Below are positions 24,895 through 34,681 of a stretch of 64,000 bases of DNA, piece after piece (within the stretch, counting starts at the first letter, position 1; each line of letters starts with the position of its first letter). Origin of the DNA: Pteria penguin (Eukaryota > Mollusca > Bivalvia > Pterioida > Pteriidae); assembly GCA_035048485.1 (NCBI GenBank), contig CM068592.1, positions 37,580,001 through 37,644,000 of the forward strand, in the 5' to 3' direction. Under the pieces are notes generated by a model. The model saw only the letters and a list, made by a program, of their open reading frames with translations, was not told the DNA's origin and searched no databases. A program made the position numbers and the translations under genes.

Positions 24895-26030
24895 CAAACT
24901 TGTTACCCCAGAGTTTACGAATGAGCATGAAAATCCACAGGGCATTGTGTCCTGTGGATTGATGAAATTTCCCCAAATTCACCGGAAAAAGCCAAAATCT
25001 ACTGGACATTTTTAAAACAACAAATTCAATATACAACTGATTTAATCATTATTATTTATAAGTCTACATATTCTTTCTTCATCTCTAAAACAACTGTTTT
25101 TATCAAGGCTCTATTCAAAGGTTGGCTCTACTCATTTTCCTCATCTGTTTCTGAATCTGAGTCTCTGTATCCTTGTTGAGTATCATTGTCTGGCATCCGT
25201 TTTACCTGCTTACCAGACAATGAGGCTTTAACTGACCATTTAATGGGCCAAGACATCTTGCGATTTTAATTAAGATTAGAACGACAGAAGGACGAATTTG
25301 ACCATAGTCTACAGTTTCCTCCCTTGTTTCATGTACCACGCACATAGTCCCGAAAAAAATTAATGTTTGCATCTTTTTCGATTTATTTACCAGTGTTGTC
25401 ATGGTATTTATAGTGATTTAAACATGACTTCTGATAAAAAAGAGTTTGAAAAAAATTATAAAAATGATATTAAAGCTTTTTGGTGCATTCCTGTGTGTGT
25501 CATGAGGCTGAAATGTTGTCGCATGAATACACTACTGCAAGACTTGAGAGTGAGGTCATAGGGGTCAAGATGTGTATTGATAGATATTTTGAGTTTGGCG
25601 TATGCAACTCTTATGTAATAGAACAACATACGTAAATTTCAGAAAAAAATAAGCGGTGGGATTTTTGCAATGATTTTTTAATTTACAAAGGAAACAACAA
25701 GAAAAAAGACTGTAGTCTATGGTCATTCGTATAACGGAAATTAGTACGTGAAATATAAAATAGAAGTCTGGTCTGGATTCAATTGCTACAATCCAATAAA
25801 TACCGCGTATATCGAAGACGAAAGAAATCAGCTAAGAACGATTTAATACGAATTTTAGTTTAATAAAAGAAAAATATGAATTAGAATTTTATTATTCCCA
25901 GTGTTAAAAATCAACAGGACACTTTGTTCGGCCCAGGTCTGAAAACTACCGGACATTTTAGAAAACTACTGGAGATCGCCGGCAATCCGGCACTTTTCGT
26001 AAACTCTGTTACCCCGAATCACACTTTGCA
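24895..26030. repeat. Diverged inverted repeat pair
   Basis: TTACCCCAGAGTTTACGAA at 24904 and, in reverse complement, GGTAACAGAGTTTACGAA from about 25990-26010 mark two diverged inverted arms. Each is followed inward by sequences such as AAATCTACTGGACATTTT (24997) and its counterpart AACTACCGGACATTTT (25946, opposite orientation). The middle has no gene. It looks like a foldback-like relic. Confidence 0.4.
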
Positions 26031-26374
26031 GAGACAGAGCAAATGCTTAAAATCAAAATCACCTGAATGGATGTGCAAAAACTGTTGTTGTTTATTACTC
26101 TGGTCTGAAATAAAATTTGACATATGTTCAACATTTGTGTTGACCAGAGACATAGATATCTCTGTGTTGACTTAGTCACAGTAATGCAAAAATAAATAAC
26201 TTCTTATTTCCTGCATGACTGATCATCTAGGTACTCAGGTGAGCGATATAGACCCACTTGGGCCTCTTGTTTTTAAATTCTTTTTGTTTTTAATTGAAAA
26301 GAAAGTAATCTGTAATGTCAAACCAGTTACGATATATTATAATTGCAGTACTTTGAAAAAAAAAAAAAAGCTGT

Positions 26375-26590
26375 GTTCGTAAAACATTAATGCCCCTTGT
26401 GGCACCAAAGTCCAAAAAGTTATTTTTAGCATGAAGGTCATTGTGAAGGTCAAAAGGTCATCAACCTTGGTGTCATTTTAAAGGGCTTTACTAGTTGAGT
26501 AAGCATCTCAAATATGAAGTCTCTATCCCTCACAGTTAGACAGGACAAAAACAATATGCCCCCGACCTATTGATCCGGGACCATAATTAG
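26375..26590 (-). repeat. GTCTGTCT-type dispersed repeat, copy 2
   Basis: This is the reverse-complement counterpart of 3255-3530, ending in CCCGGATCAATAGGTCGG when read on the minus strand. The (GTCT)n part is reduced to one or two units. Confidence 0.5.
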
Positions 26591-27006
26591 TTATGAAAAT
26601 ATAAATGTACCAGCCTTTGATGTGTTAAAGATCTGAGTCAGGTTATTTATTTGCAAACCATGCAGTAATTACCAGTACATTTAGATATTTAAGAAAATTT
26701 TCAAGGTAAAATGTGTGTATTAAAACAACAAGGATAAGATAAGGCCTAAAAAAAAAAAATTGTTTCCTATAACCTGACCGACGCTGTTTTTACCCACCCC
26801 TTTCTCTGGAGGGAAAGGTTTATAATAATGTCAAACATTTTTGAATCTATTCATCCACATAAATGAGATCAAAGTATGGTCAAAATTTAGAGAGTAATTT
26901 TTTTTTCAACTATTATAAGCTGAAAGGTGCACACCTTCCTTAAAGTATTCACTCATTAATCTACAACAATGTACGTGAATGATGTTTTTTTCCGCAATGC
27001 ATATTA

Positions 27007-29729
27007 GTCCCCTACCAGTGAAAATGGAGGGGACTATAGTGTTTCTTGTTGTCTGTCTGTCTGTCTGGATGGTTTCCAGACAACAACTTCCGTCAGGAAT
27101 GACCAATTTGATTCAAAATTTTGGGGTCAAAAGGGCAACTCGAAGGGTCACTGTTACTAAGAATAGACATTTATCATTGTATTTATTTTTGAGATGATAT
27201 GAATGATTCCTTTCAAACTCCATTTAATGTTAGCTCATTTGGGGTCAAAAGGTCAATTCTAAAAATAACAATTACTAAAAACAGACATTTATCACTGCAT
27301 TTCATTTGCCAGATATGGTAATAACTTGAGTTAAAAATGATAGATTTCTTTCAAACTTCATATAAGGCTAGCTTATGTATCTGGAAGGTACTACAGTGTT
27401 TGTCGTTGCTTGTCCATCAGTCAGTCTGGATGGATGGTTTAAAGACAATAACTTCAGCCAGGAATAAATATTTTGATTCAAACTTCATACAGTGTTAGCT
27501 TATATAAAGATCTAATGTTGGTATTGATTTTGAGGTTGAAAGGTCAACTCTAAGGGTCACTGTTACTAAAAATAGACATTTATCATTGTATTTCAGTTTC
27601 GAGATGATAACTTGAGTTAGGGATGAATGATTTCTTTCAGTCTTCATATAAAACTAGCTCATGTAAAGGTCTAGGGTGGGATTGAATTTGGGGTCAAAAG
27701 GTCAATTCTAAAAATAACTATTACTAGAAATAGACATTTTTCACTGCATTTCATTTGCCAGATAATAACTTCAGTTAAGAATGATTGATATCTTTTAAAC
27801 TTCATGTAAGCCAAGCCTATGTAAAGGTGTAGGATGAGATTGATTTTGGGGTCAAAAGGTCAATTATAAAGATCACTGTTACTAAAATAAGACATTTATC
27901 AATGCATTTCCGTTGCCAGATAATAACTTGAGTTAAGAATAATTGATTTCTTTTAAATTTTATACATTGCTAGCTTATGAATGAGTGTAGGGTGTTAACC
28001 TAGGCTTTATCTTTTGAATCATTGGTTGTTGTTGGTTGATTGGTGTTTTACGTCGCTTTCAACAATTTTTGTGTTATATCACGACATGGAAGCAGGAGGT
28101 AACCAACCTCTTAAACATAGTGGCGCAACCCGGGAATCGAACCCGGATCGTCGGCGCCGCAAGCAAAGCGCTTAACCACTACACCAAGCCTGCCCCTTTT
28201 GAATCATTGGAGATACGACATTAATTTCAGGTCATGTAAATTTCTTATTACCAGAACTTTGCCATATTTTCTGACCATGTGACCATGGGCTAAGATTTTG
28301 ACTTTTCAAAACTTTAATCTGGGTTTGTTGTTGTTGTTACCATATATTAAAAACCATTAGGGATAGGACTTTGATTTTTGACATGTAGACTTTTTATGAA
28401 CAGAACTCTCATTTGGTGCCATCAATTTTGACCTTCTGTTCTTGACCTTTGACCTCTAGGCTCTACTTTTCAGACTCTAACTTTGACTGTATCTTTTCAA
28501 CCATTAGAAACTTTATTTAGTGCCATTACTTTTGACCTTGAACTTTGACCTATTTCTCAAAAAATCATTCTAGGTTTTTCATTTGAACATTTAGACACAG
28601 GGTTTTGATATTTCATGTGTAAATTCCTTATGACCAGAGCTTTCATTCGGTGCTATCTTTTAACTTCATGTCCTTGATCTACTTATGGAAAACTTTATTC
28701 TTGTCTCAATCGTTTAAACTTTATTCTGGGCTCTATCGCTTAAACTTTATTCTGGGCTCTATCGTGTGAACCGTTAGAATTAGGGCTTTAGTATTTCATG
28801 TGTAGATTCCTTTTGAACAAAGCTTTCATTTGGTTTGATCTCTTTTTGAACTTGTGATTTTGACGTTGAACTTTGACTTACTTTTCAAAACACATTATAG
28901 ACTCTGCTTTTAATGTCTATGAGATGATTATGGCCTGTAGTCTTGATATTTGATTTTGTTTGAAATGACAGTGTGACATTGTCTGTCAAAGTTGGCCTTC
29001 ATTATTGATTTAAAAGAATCTTTAACCTCTGCCTTCCCTCTGATATTTGTATTTTCTTCATGGCGAGACTTTTCAATCTTGACTGTCATATTTGATCTAC
29101 ATTTCAAAAACATAGTTTACAAACATAAAAGCTAAGGATTTCATACTTCTAGATAAGACTTTAAGTCTCTTGGCATTAGACCATTTCATTGATGCCAAAT
29201 CAATGATTTTGAGACAATGTTTCTCATGATTGAAACAGATTTTACTGACATTAAGATATTAAATAGAAACTTTACCCCTTTACTTTTTTTGTCTTTCACA
29301 TTTCACTCAAAGCGTGGGGATATTAAATCTCATTCATCCGTCTGTCACAAAAATTTAACCATGGTCCTAACTTTTTAACCGTAAGACTTAGGGCCTTCAT
29401 ATTTGGCATGTGTGTCTCTAATTGCAATACCTTTCTGTTAATACCAAAATTTTTATCATGTGACCTTAACCATGACCTTTGACCACATCAAAAGAACTTT
29501 TTAACCGTAAGACATAGGGCCTTTTGGCATGTATGTATCTAATTGCAATACCTTTCTGTTAGTACCAATATTTTTTTTTCGCATGACCTCTGACCTACCT
29601 CAATGTAACTTTTTAATCGTAAGACGTAGGGCCTTCATATTTGGCATGCTTGTCTGTAGACATGCACAACCATGACAATATGTTACGGAATACTGCACCC
29701 TTACTGATAGAACCCCCAAAGTAGGGGAC
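27007..29729. mobile_element. Element with GTCCCCTAC inverted ends and internal tandem repeats
   Basis: GTCCCCTAC at 27007-27015 is mirrored by GTAGGGGAC at 29721-29729. Inside, 27110-27960 is a diverged tandem array: GACATTTATCA-type words recur at about 27166, 27287, 27577, 27732 and 27890, two intervals being 155 bp. 28250-29660 holds a second repeat set built on TTTGACCTTGAACTTTGACCT and AACTTTTTAACCGTAAGAC. A SINE is nested at 28026-28195. I see no target duplication and no coding region, so mobility is inferred from the ends alone. Confidence 0.5.
28026..28195 (-). mobile_element. tRNA-derived SINE, copy 2
   Basis: This is the reverse-strand copy of the SINE at 6312-6488. The B box reads GGTTCGATTCCCGG on the minus strand, the A box region is TGGTGTAGTGGTTAAGCGC, and the (AACC)n-like tail is at 28026-28040. 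The flanks carry a 15-bp duplication, CTTTTGAATCATTGG, at 28011-28025 and 28196-28210. The A and B boxes here are closer to consensus than in copy 1, so this may be the younger insertion. Confidence 0.85.
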
Positions 29730-29819
29730 CACAATTCTCTGAATTTGCTTGTTTTTGTATGATAGAAGAAGGGGCTTTGATCAATTTTTATATTTATACA
29801 TACATAGAACTGAAAGGGT

Positions 29820-30627
29820 TTTTAGCTCACCTGAGCCAAAGGCTCAAGTGAATTATTGTGATCAATCGCCGTCCGTCGTTAGCTTTTCTACATTTTTGAC
29901 TTCTCCAGAACCGCTGCACACAATTCCACCAAACCTCATAGAAAGTAAGTACTGAAGGTCCCCTACCAAGTTTGTGTTTTTCGGGTCGATCAGTAATCCA
30001 AGATGGCCGCCACTGACTCTGATTGGTCAACACATTTGCGACTTCTTCTCCAGAACCGTTACACAGAATTTCACCAAACTTCATAGGAAGTAAGTACTCA
30101 AGGTCCTCTACCAAGTTTGTGTTTTTCGTGCCCATCCGTTATCCCAGATGGCCGCCATTGGCTCTGATTGGTTGACACATTTTCGACTTCTTCTCCAGAA
30201 CGGCTGTACAGAATTCCACCAAACCTCATATGAAGTAAGTACTCAAGAACCTCTACAAAGTTTGTGTTTTTCATGCCCATCAGTAGTCCAAGATGGCCGT
30301 CATTGGCTCTGATTGGTGGACACATTTTGACTTCTTCTCCAGAACCGCTACACAGAATATCACTAAACCTCATAGGAAGTAAGTACTCAAGAACTTCTAC
30401 CAAGTTTGTGTTTTTCGTGCCGATCCGTTATCCAAGATGGCTGCCATTGGCTTTGATAGATTGACACATTTTGGACTGCTTCAAAACGACTGCACAAAAT
30501 ATCACCAAACCTTATAGAAAGTCTTGTAGAATAAAAGCAAATTTTCTACTGAAATGAGCTGTCATTTTATTGTAAATAAGCAATTTGTGCTCAGGTGAGC
30601 GATATAGGCCGATTTGGGCCTCTTGTT
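29820..30627 (+). mobile_element. AGCTCACCTGAG-type element (HINE-like), copy 3, next to the Helentron
   Basis: It starts TTTTAGCTCACCTGAGCC with the terminal hairpin and ends GCTCAGGTGAGCGATATAGG, a GGCC/GGCC stem-loop and TCTTGTT. Between them lie about 4.5 tandem units of roughly 145 bp (CTTCTCCAGAACCG recurs at about 29900, 30045, 30189 and 30335). Each unit holds CCAAGATGGCCGCC-like and CTGATTGGT-like words. The 3' end agrees with the copies at 26272 and 20138, so this is an independent element. It stops 79 bp before the Helentron start codon. Confidence 0.75.
29998..30465 (+). promoter_or_regulatory. Four repeated YY1-like plus CCAAT-box-like modules
   Basis: At about 29998, 30143, 30288 and 30432 each unit has AAGATGG(C)CGCC, close to the YY1 core AAGATGGCGGC, followed 10-15 bases later by CTGATTGGT, an inverted CCAAT box as bound by NF-Y (degenerate in the last unit, TTGATAGATTG). 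Such pairs are typical of TATA-less promoters. Activity is an inference from motif and position, 240-700 bp before the Helentron ATG. Confidence 0.35.
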
Positions 30628-30706
30628 AAGCCAGTCCAATTACAGACCCATCTTGATACGCAGTTCCTTAGTTTGTTATTTTTCATTATTGTATCTGTGT
30701 TCCAGA

Positions 30707-33700
30707 ATGCCAAAGTGTAAAAAACAATCGCACAGGACAATAGCAACACAGAGAAAAAATCAAAGAAGATTAAAAGCAAAGTTACCAGTATGTCCTGATG
30801 GTGAAGTTACAATTTCAGAGCAATTGGCAAGTAATGAGGAGGAGGAACATGCCTGCATGGGGTTGGCACCTTCTTGTGAGGAAAAACCCCTGGCCGCTTG
30901 GAAGTTGGCCTCTCAAAATGAGAAAACGCTTCTGAATGCCCTGAGGTTGTCACCTCCTCAGGGAAGTCGTCTGAGTGCCTCGCAAAGAGACATGTCAGTG
31001 AACCCTGAATCTCCAGCGTGGGATTGTACTCCAGAGAGGGTACCTCTGCCAAAAAGCGGCGTTGCAGGTCAGACGCAAACTGGGGAAGACACACATTCTG
31101 TGGCAACTGAATGGAGTCCCAGTATAATGGAAACATTAAGAAAAGGTGTTAAAAAAGAAAACAATGATCATGAAACAGAATATGTTGAAAAATTACAAGG
31201 ATTGAAGACAGAAATTTACACAAAATCTAATGTCAGATATTCAAAAACAGCAATTGCTAATTTAAGAACAATTCCCTCATCAAAAAATAAGATTATTCAA
31301 GGCAATTTCCATCAAGGTAATTCAATTTTCGGCGAAAATGCTGGTAGTCAGTGTGTGGCAAACTGCTTGTGTGCAGCAATTTTCAACCAACTGAAACCTG
31401 TGTCATGTTGGCATTCTGAAGATATGGATAAGATTCTAATAACAGGTAATGAATTATATGGGTTCCTGCAAGAAAGTAGTACAATAAATAATTCCTATTT
31501 GTTGGTAAATGAGCTGCCACATGTTTTAGATTTGTACAATGATACCTTTGAAATATTATTTAAAGAATCTGTTGCATCTGTTATAGGATTTGATGAAGAA
31601 CAAACACAGTATTCAAATTTCAATGCATTTCCAATGGAAGAAGCTCTGCAAATGTCATTGATAGATACAGATTGCTGCTTTGTATGTTTTGGTGGAAATA
31701 CACTACTGGTAGGGAAGCAGAACAATGTATTGTATGTATTTGATTCACATTCAAGATCAAGAGAAGGTATGCTTCAACAAGATGGTAAGAGTACATGCAT
31801 TCTCTTTGAAAATGTTGTTGAAGTTCTTGATCATATGAAAATGCTTTCTACTTCAATGAATATCACTGTTAGTGTAGCATGTGAGATAACAGGTTGTACA
31901 GTAACAAAACAGTCCAGCAAAGATCTTGATATTACTCACATAGACACAGATATTACACGATTCTTTCCTTTGACAACAAACACACAAGATGAATTATGCA
32001 AGTTGATTAACATACCATTGGGCAAAACAAATATCCATTCTACAAAATTTAGTGGTGATGTTGCAGGCAAACCAACAATAGTACATAAAGTGAAAGGAGA
32101 TGGGAACTGTTTCTTCAGAGCCATTTCATATGCTATTAGTAATTCAGAAGAAGGGCACAAAGCAACAAGGGAGGCTGTATGCAAATATGCAATCTCTAAT
32201 CAAAGGAGCGTCCAACAGTTTTTAAGGTCTGGGTACCAGTCAGTGACATCCTATATTCAATTAGAAGAAATGGAAAAGGAGAATACATGGGCTACAGAGT
32301 TTGAGATTATATGCACATCATGTTTATTGCAGTGCAATATCTACACTTATACTGCAGACAGATGGCTTAAGTACTCTCCAACACTTCTCAACAAAAATAT
32401 ATCTGTTGGAGAACAAGGTATCTACCTAGACCATCATAATGGAAATCATTACAATGTTGTTCTTGGAGCAGAAGTTACTAGTCATCTTATGAGAAATGAC
32501 ACTCTTAATATACATGAAAATGCTGAATTTTCTTCAAAATTTGATTCAAACGGAGAGTATTTCACAAACCAAAATGACTGTAATCAGCAAGAGAAATGTA
32601 AAGATTCAAAACGCAAAAAGACAATGCGTTTGTGTCAAAAAAAGAGGTATGCAACACATGAGGAATACAGGTTGAAAAAGAAAGAAATGAGCAAAATAAA
32701 GTATAAAAAAAATGTTGCATTTCAACAACAAATAAAGGAGGCCAATAAAAGAAAGTACAGAGAAAATGAACAACACAGACAAGAAATGAAGGAAAGTAGT
32801 AAAGAAAAGTATCAGAAGAATGAACAGTTTAAGCAGAAGGTGAAAAAAGCAAGTAAAGAAAAGTATCGCACGAATGAACAATTCAAAAATAGTGTCAAAA
32901 AAACTAATAAATTGAGGTATCAACAGAATAAGGATTATCATGAAAAAATCAAGAATGCAAGCAAAAACAGATACAAAAATGACTCGCAACTAAGAGCATC
33001 AATGAAAATAAGATACATGACCAACACAGCATTTCGTGATAAATACAAAATGAAATGTGTAAAGAGATATCAAACTGATTTGAATTTTAGAAAGAAGAAA
33101 ATTGATGAAATGAAAGAAAATTATTGGAATGACAAGAGAAATAAACCTGCCGTTCACAAAATTAAAAAAGAGAAGGCAATTCACCGCAGGAAAATACAAA
33201 AGATAGCAAAATATAATGCCCTCACAACTTCATTCCGTGAAAAAGTGTCTCAAGGCCCTGTTTATGCATGTGCTTCTTGTCAAAGACTTTTGTTCAATGA
33301 TCAAGTTCAACAGTGCAATGCAGATGCGTATGAGAAATGTTTGATAAATGAAGGGTATACAGAAAAAGAATTTTTTGCAAAAAGATCACCCCATGAGTGT
33401 GGCAAAGCATGTAACCCAAATAGTTGTCCAAAATCAGGCTTGTGGATTTGCAAAACTTGTCATAGAAAACTAGTAAGTGGTTCCATCCCTGCTGAATCGG
33501 CAATTAATAAAATGCAGTTAGAAGAATTACCAGAGGAATTGAATGTCCTAAACAGTCTTGAACATCATCTAATTGCGCTACACATACCTTTCATGAAAGT
33601 AGTAGCATTGCCTAAAGGTGGCCAAAATGCAGTGCATGGTCCTGTAGTTTGTGTTCCAGTTAACATACAGAAAGTATCAATGTTACCACAAGCAGAAAAC

Positions 33701-34681
33701 ACAAATTTAATACTCAAGGTGAAGTTGAAGAGAAAATTACAGTACAAAGGGCATTTCGAATATCAGTTTGTGAATACTAGTCATATTCAGTCAGCTCTTA
33801 AATACCTTAAAAGTAACAATGTTTGGTATAGGAACATCGAAATTGATCATCCACAGGAGAATTCTATTTCTGATGATTTATCAGAGGATGCAAATGATAA
33901 TAACGGGAATATCACTACAAGAGAAGCAGAAAATGTAGATCATCATGTTGTGCTTGATAATGAAATTCATACAGAACAAGAGCAACAAGAAAAGCAGAGT
34001 AACAAAGATGACAAAAATGTAGGAGATGAAGGAGAAAAGGGAGTGCAGTATGATACTTGCCTTCAGCCAGCAGACATTGGACAAGAAGTTCTTGATCATT
34101 ATTTTGATGATATTTTTAATATTGCACCTGGTGAAGGAAACAATCCTATAAGAATTTTGCAGGAAGAAGGCAATGAGGCAAAATGTTTTCCTAAGCATTT
34201 CCCTTCAGGGATTAATACATTTGATGAACAAAGGAATGTGAGTATACCAATGCTTAGATATTTCAACAATAGACTTATGAATGCTGATCATAGATTTGCA
34301 CAGGACACAAATTACATATTTTACTGTCAGTATCTGTCGGAATTAAAACAAGTGATCGAGAAAACACAGATCTCACTACGAAAAGGTAAAGGTACATCAA
34401 AGGGGCAAATCAGAGACAATATACAAGATGAGAATGTTTTGAGAAATCTTCTAAAAGGAGATGAAGCACTACGGTTTCTACAACCAATCAGAGGAACACC
34501 ATCATATTGGCAAAGTGCTCAGAAGAATTTATTTGCAATGCTGCGACAACTAGGCATACCAACATGGTTTTGTTCGTTTTCGTCTGCTGAATTTCGATGG
34601 AAAGAAATACTGCAAGTTTTGTTGATACAACAGGGTGATTCCAGGAAGTATGAAGACCTTGATTGGCTGGAAAAAAAGTAA
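30707..34681 (+). CDS. Helentron Rep/helicase protein, N-terminal part: C76-like + OTU peptidases, basic repeats, zinc region
   Basis: The start at 30707 (MPKCKKQ) is chosen because the frame upstream runs into the neighbouring element. Numbering from it: residues about 205-360 look like a C76/herpes-tegument-type cysteine peptidase, with GSQCVANC (Cys216) and a DSH triplet (Asp346, His348). Residues about 455-590 are an OTU domain, with GDGNCFFRA (Asp465, Cys468) and GNHYNVV (His581). Residues about 660-810 are 18-residue Lys-rich repeats (SKEKYxxNEQF). From Cys855 a CxxC-bearing DUF6570-like region runs to about 995, then an acidic linker. The Helitron N domain starts near FYCQYLSELK. Deubiquitinase activity is inferred from the residues. 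The frame ends at an A7 tract (34671-34677) carrying one base too many relative to the continuation. Confidence 0.85.
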   Translation: MPKCKKQSHRTIATQRKNQRRLKAKLPVCPDGEVTISEQLASNEEEEHACMGLAPSCEEKPLAAWKLASQNEKTLLNALRLSPPQGSRLSASQRDMSVNPESPAWDCTPERVPLPKSGVAGQTQTGEDTHSVATEWSPSIMETLRKGVKKENNDHETEYVEKLQGLKTEIYTKSNVRYSKTAIANLRTIPSSKNKIIQGNFHQGNSIFGENAGSQCVANCLCAAIFNQLKPVSCWHSEDMDKILITGNELYGFLQESSTINNSYLLVNELPHVLDLYNDTFEILFKESVASVIGFDEEQTQYSNFNAFPMEEALQMSLIDTDCCFVCFGGNTLLVGKQNNVLYVFDSHSRSREGMLQQDGKSTCILFENVVEVLDHMKMLSTSMNITVSVACEITGCTVTKQSSKDLDITHIDTDITRFFPLTTNTQDELCKLINIPLGKTNIHSTKFSGDVAGKPTIVHKVKGDGNCFFRAISYAISNSEEGHKATREAVCKYAISNQRSVQQFLRSGYQSVTSYIQLEEMEKENTWATEFEIICTSCLLQCNIYTYTADRWLKYSPTLLNKNISVGEQGIYLDHHNGNHYNVVLGAEVTSHLMRNDTLNIHENAEFSSKFDSNGEYFTNQNDCNQQEKCKDSKRKKTMRLCQKKRYATHEEYRLKKKEMSKIKYKKNVAFQQQIKEANKRKYRENEQHRQEMKESSKEKYQKNEQFKQKVKKASKEKYRTNEQFKNSVKKTNKLRYQQNKDYHEKIKNASKNRYKNDSQLRASMKIRYMTNTAFRDKYKMKCVKRYQTDLNFRKKKIDEMKENYWNDKRNKPAVHKIKKEKAIHRRKIQKIAKYNALTTSFREKVSQGPVYACASCQRLLFNDQVQQCNADAYEKCLINEGYTEKEFFAKRSPHECGKACNPNSCPKSGLWICKTCHRKLVSGSIPAESAINKMQLEELPEELNVLNSLEHHLIALHIPFMKVVALPKGGQNAVHGPVVCVPVNIQKVSMLPQAENTNLILKVKLKRKLQYKGHFEYQFVNTSHIQSALKYLKSNNVWYRNIEIDHPQENSISDDLSEDANDNNGNITTREAENVDHHVVLDNEIHTEQEQQEKQSNKDDKNVGDEGEKGVQYDTCLQPADIGQEVLDHYFDDIFNIAPGEGNNPIRILQEEGNEAKCFPKHFPSGINTFDEQRNVSIPMLRYFNNRLMNADHRFAQDTNYIFYCQYLSELKQVIEKTQISLRKGKGTSKGQIRDNIQDENVLRNLLKGDEALRFLQPIRGTPSYWQSAQKNLFAMLRQLGIPTWFCSFSSAEFRWKEILQVLLIQQGDSRKYEDLDWLEKK
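32680..33135 (+). repeat. In-frame tandem repeat of about 54 bp (18 residues)
   Basis: Within the Helentron frame, about eight diverged units follow the pattern S/N-K-x-K/R-Y-x-x-N-x-x-F/Y, then a Lys/Glu-rich helix, with 17-18 residues per unit. The region is highly basic and probably helical. It separates the peptidase half from the zinc/nuclease half. A nucleic-acid-binding role is a guess from charge. Confidence 0.8.

Larger units (their letters stand above)
23110..26272 (+). mobile_element. AGCTCACCTGAG-type element, copy 2, 5'-incomplete and composite
   Basis: The 3' end is clear: CTCAGGTGAGCGATATAGACC then GGGCCTCTTGTT at 26234-26272, as in the copies ending at 30627 and 20138 (minus). 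The body repeats AAGAATTTTGTCAATATCTCA and TTTTTTATGAATTTTTTAAG at about 23140 and 24430, matching the copy at 63352-64000. The left hairpin terminus is missing; the left edge near the C-run at 23100 is approximate. A separate insertion (23603-24382) and an inverted pair at 24890-25030 / 25890-26010 interrupt it. Confidence 0.55.

Noticed and set aside
30707..32590. Host deubiquitinase or integrated herpesvirus tegument gene
   Set aside because: The C76-like and OTU domains are in one frame with DUF6570-like, HUH, helicase and endonuclease domains of a Helentron; no other viral gene lies nearby.
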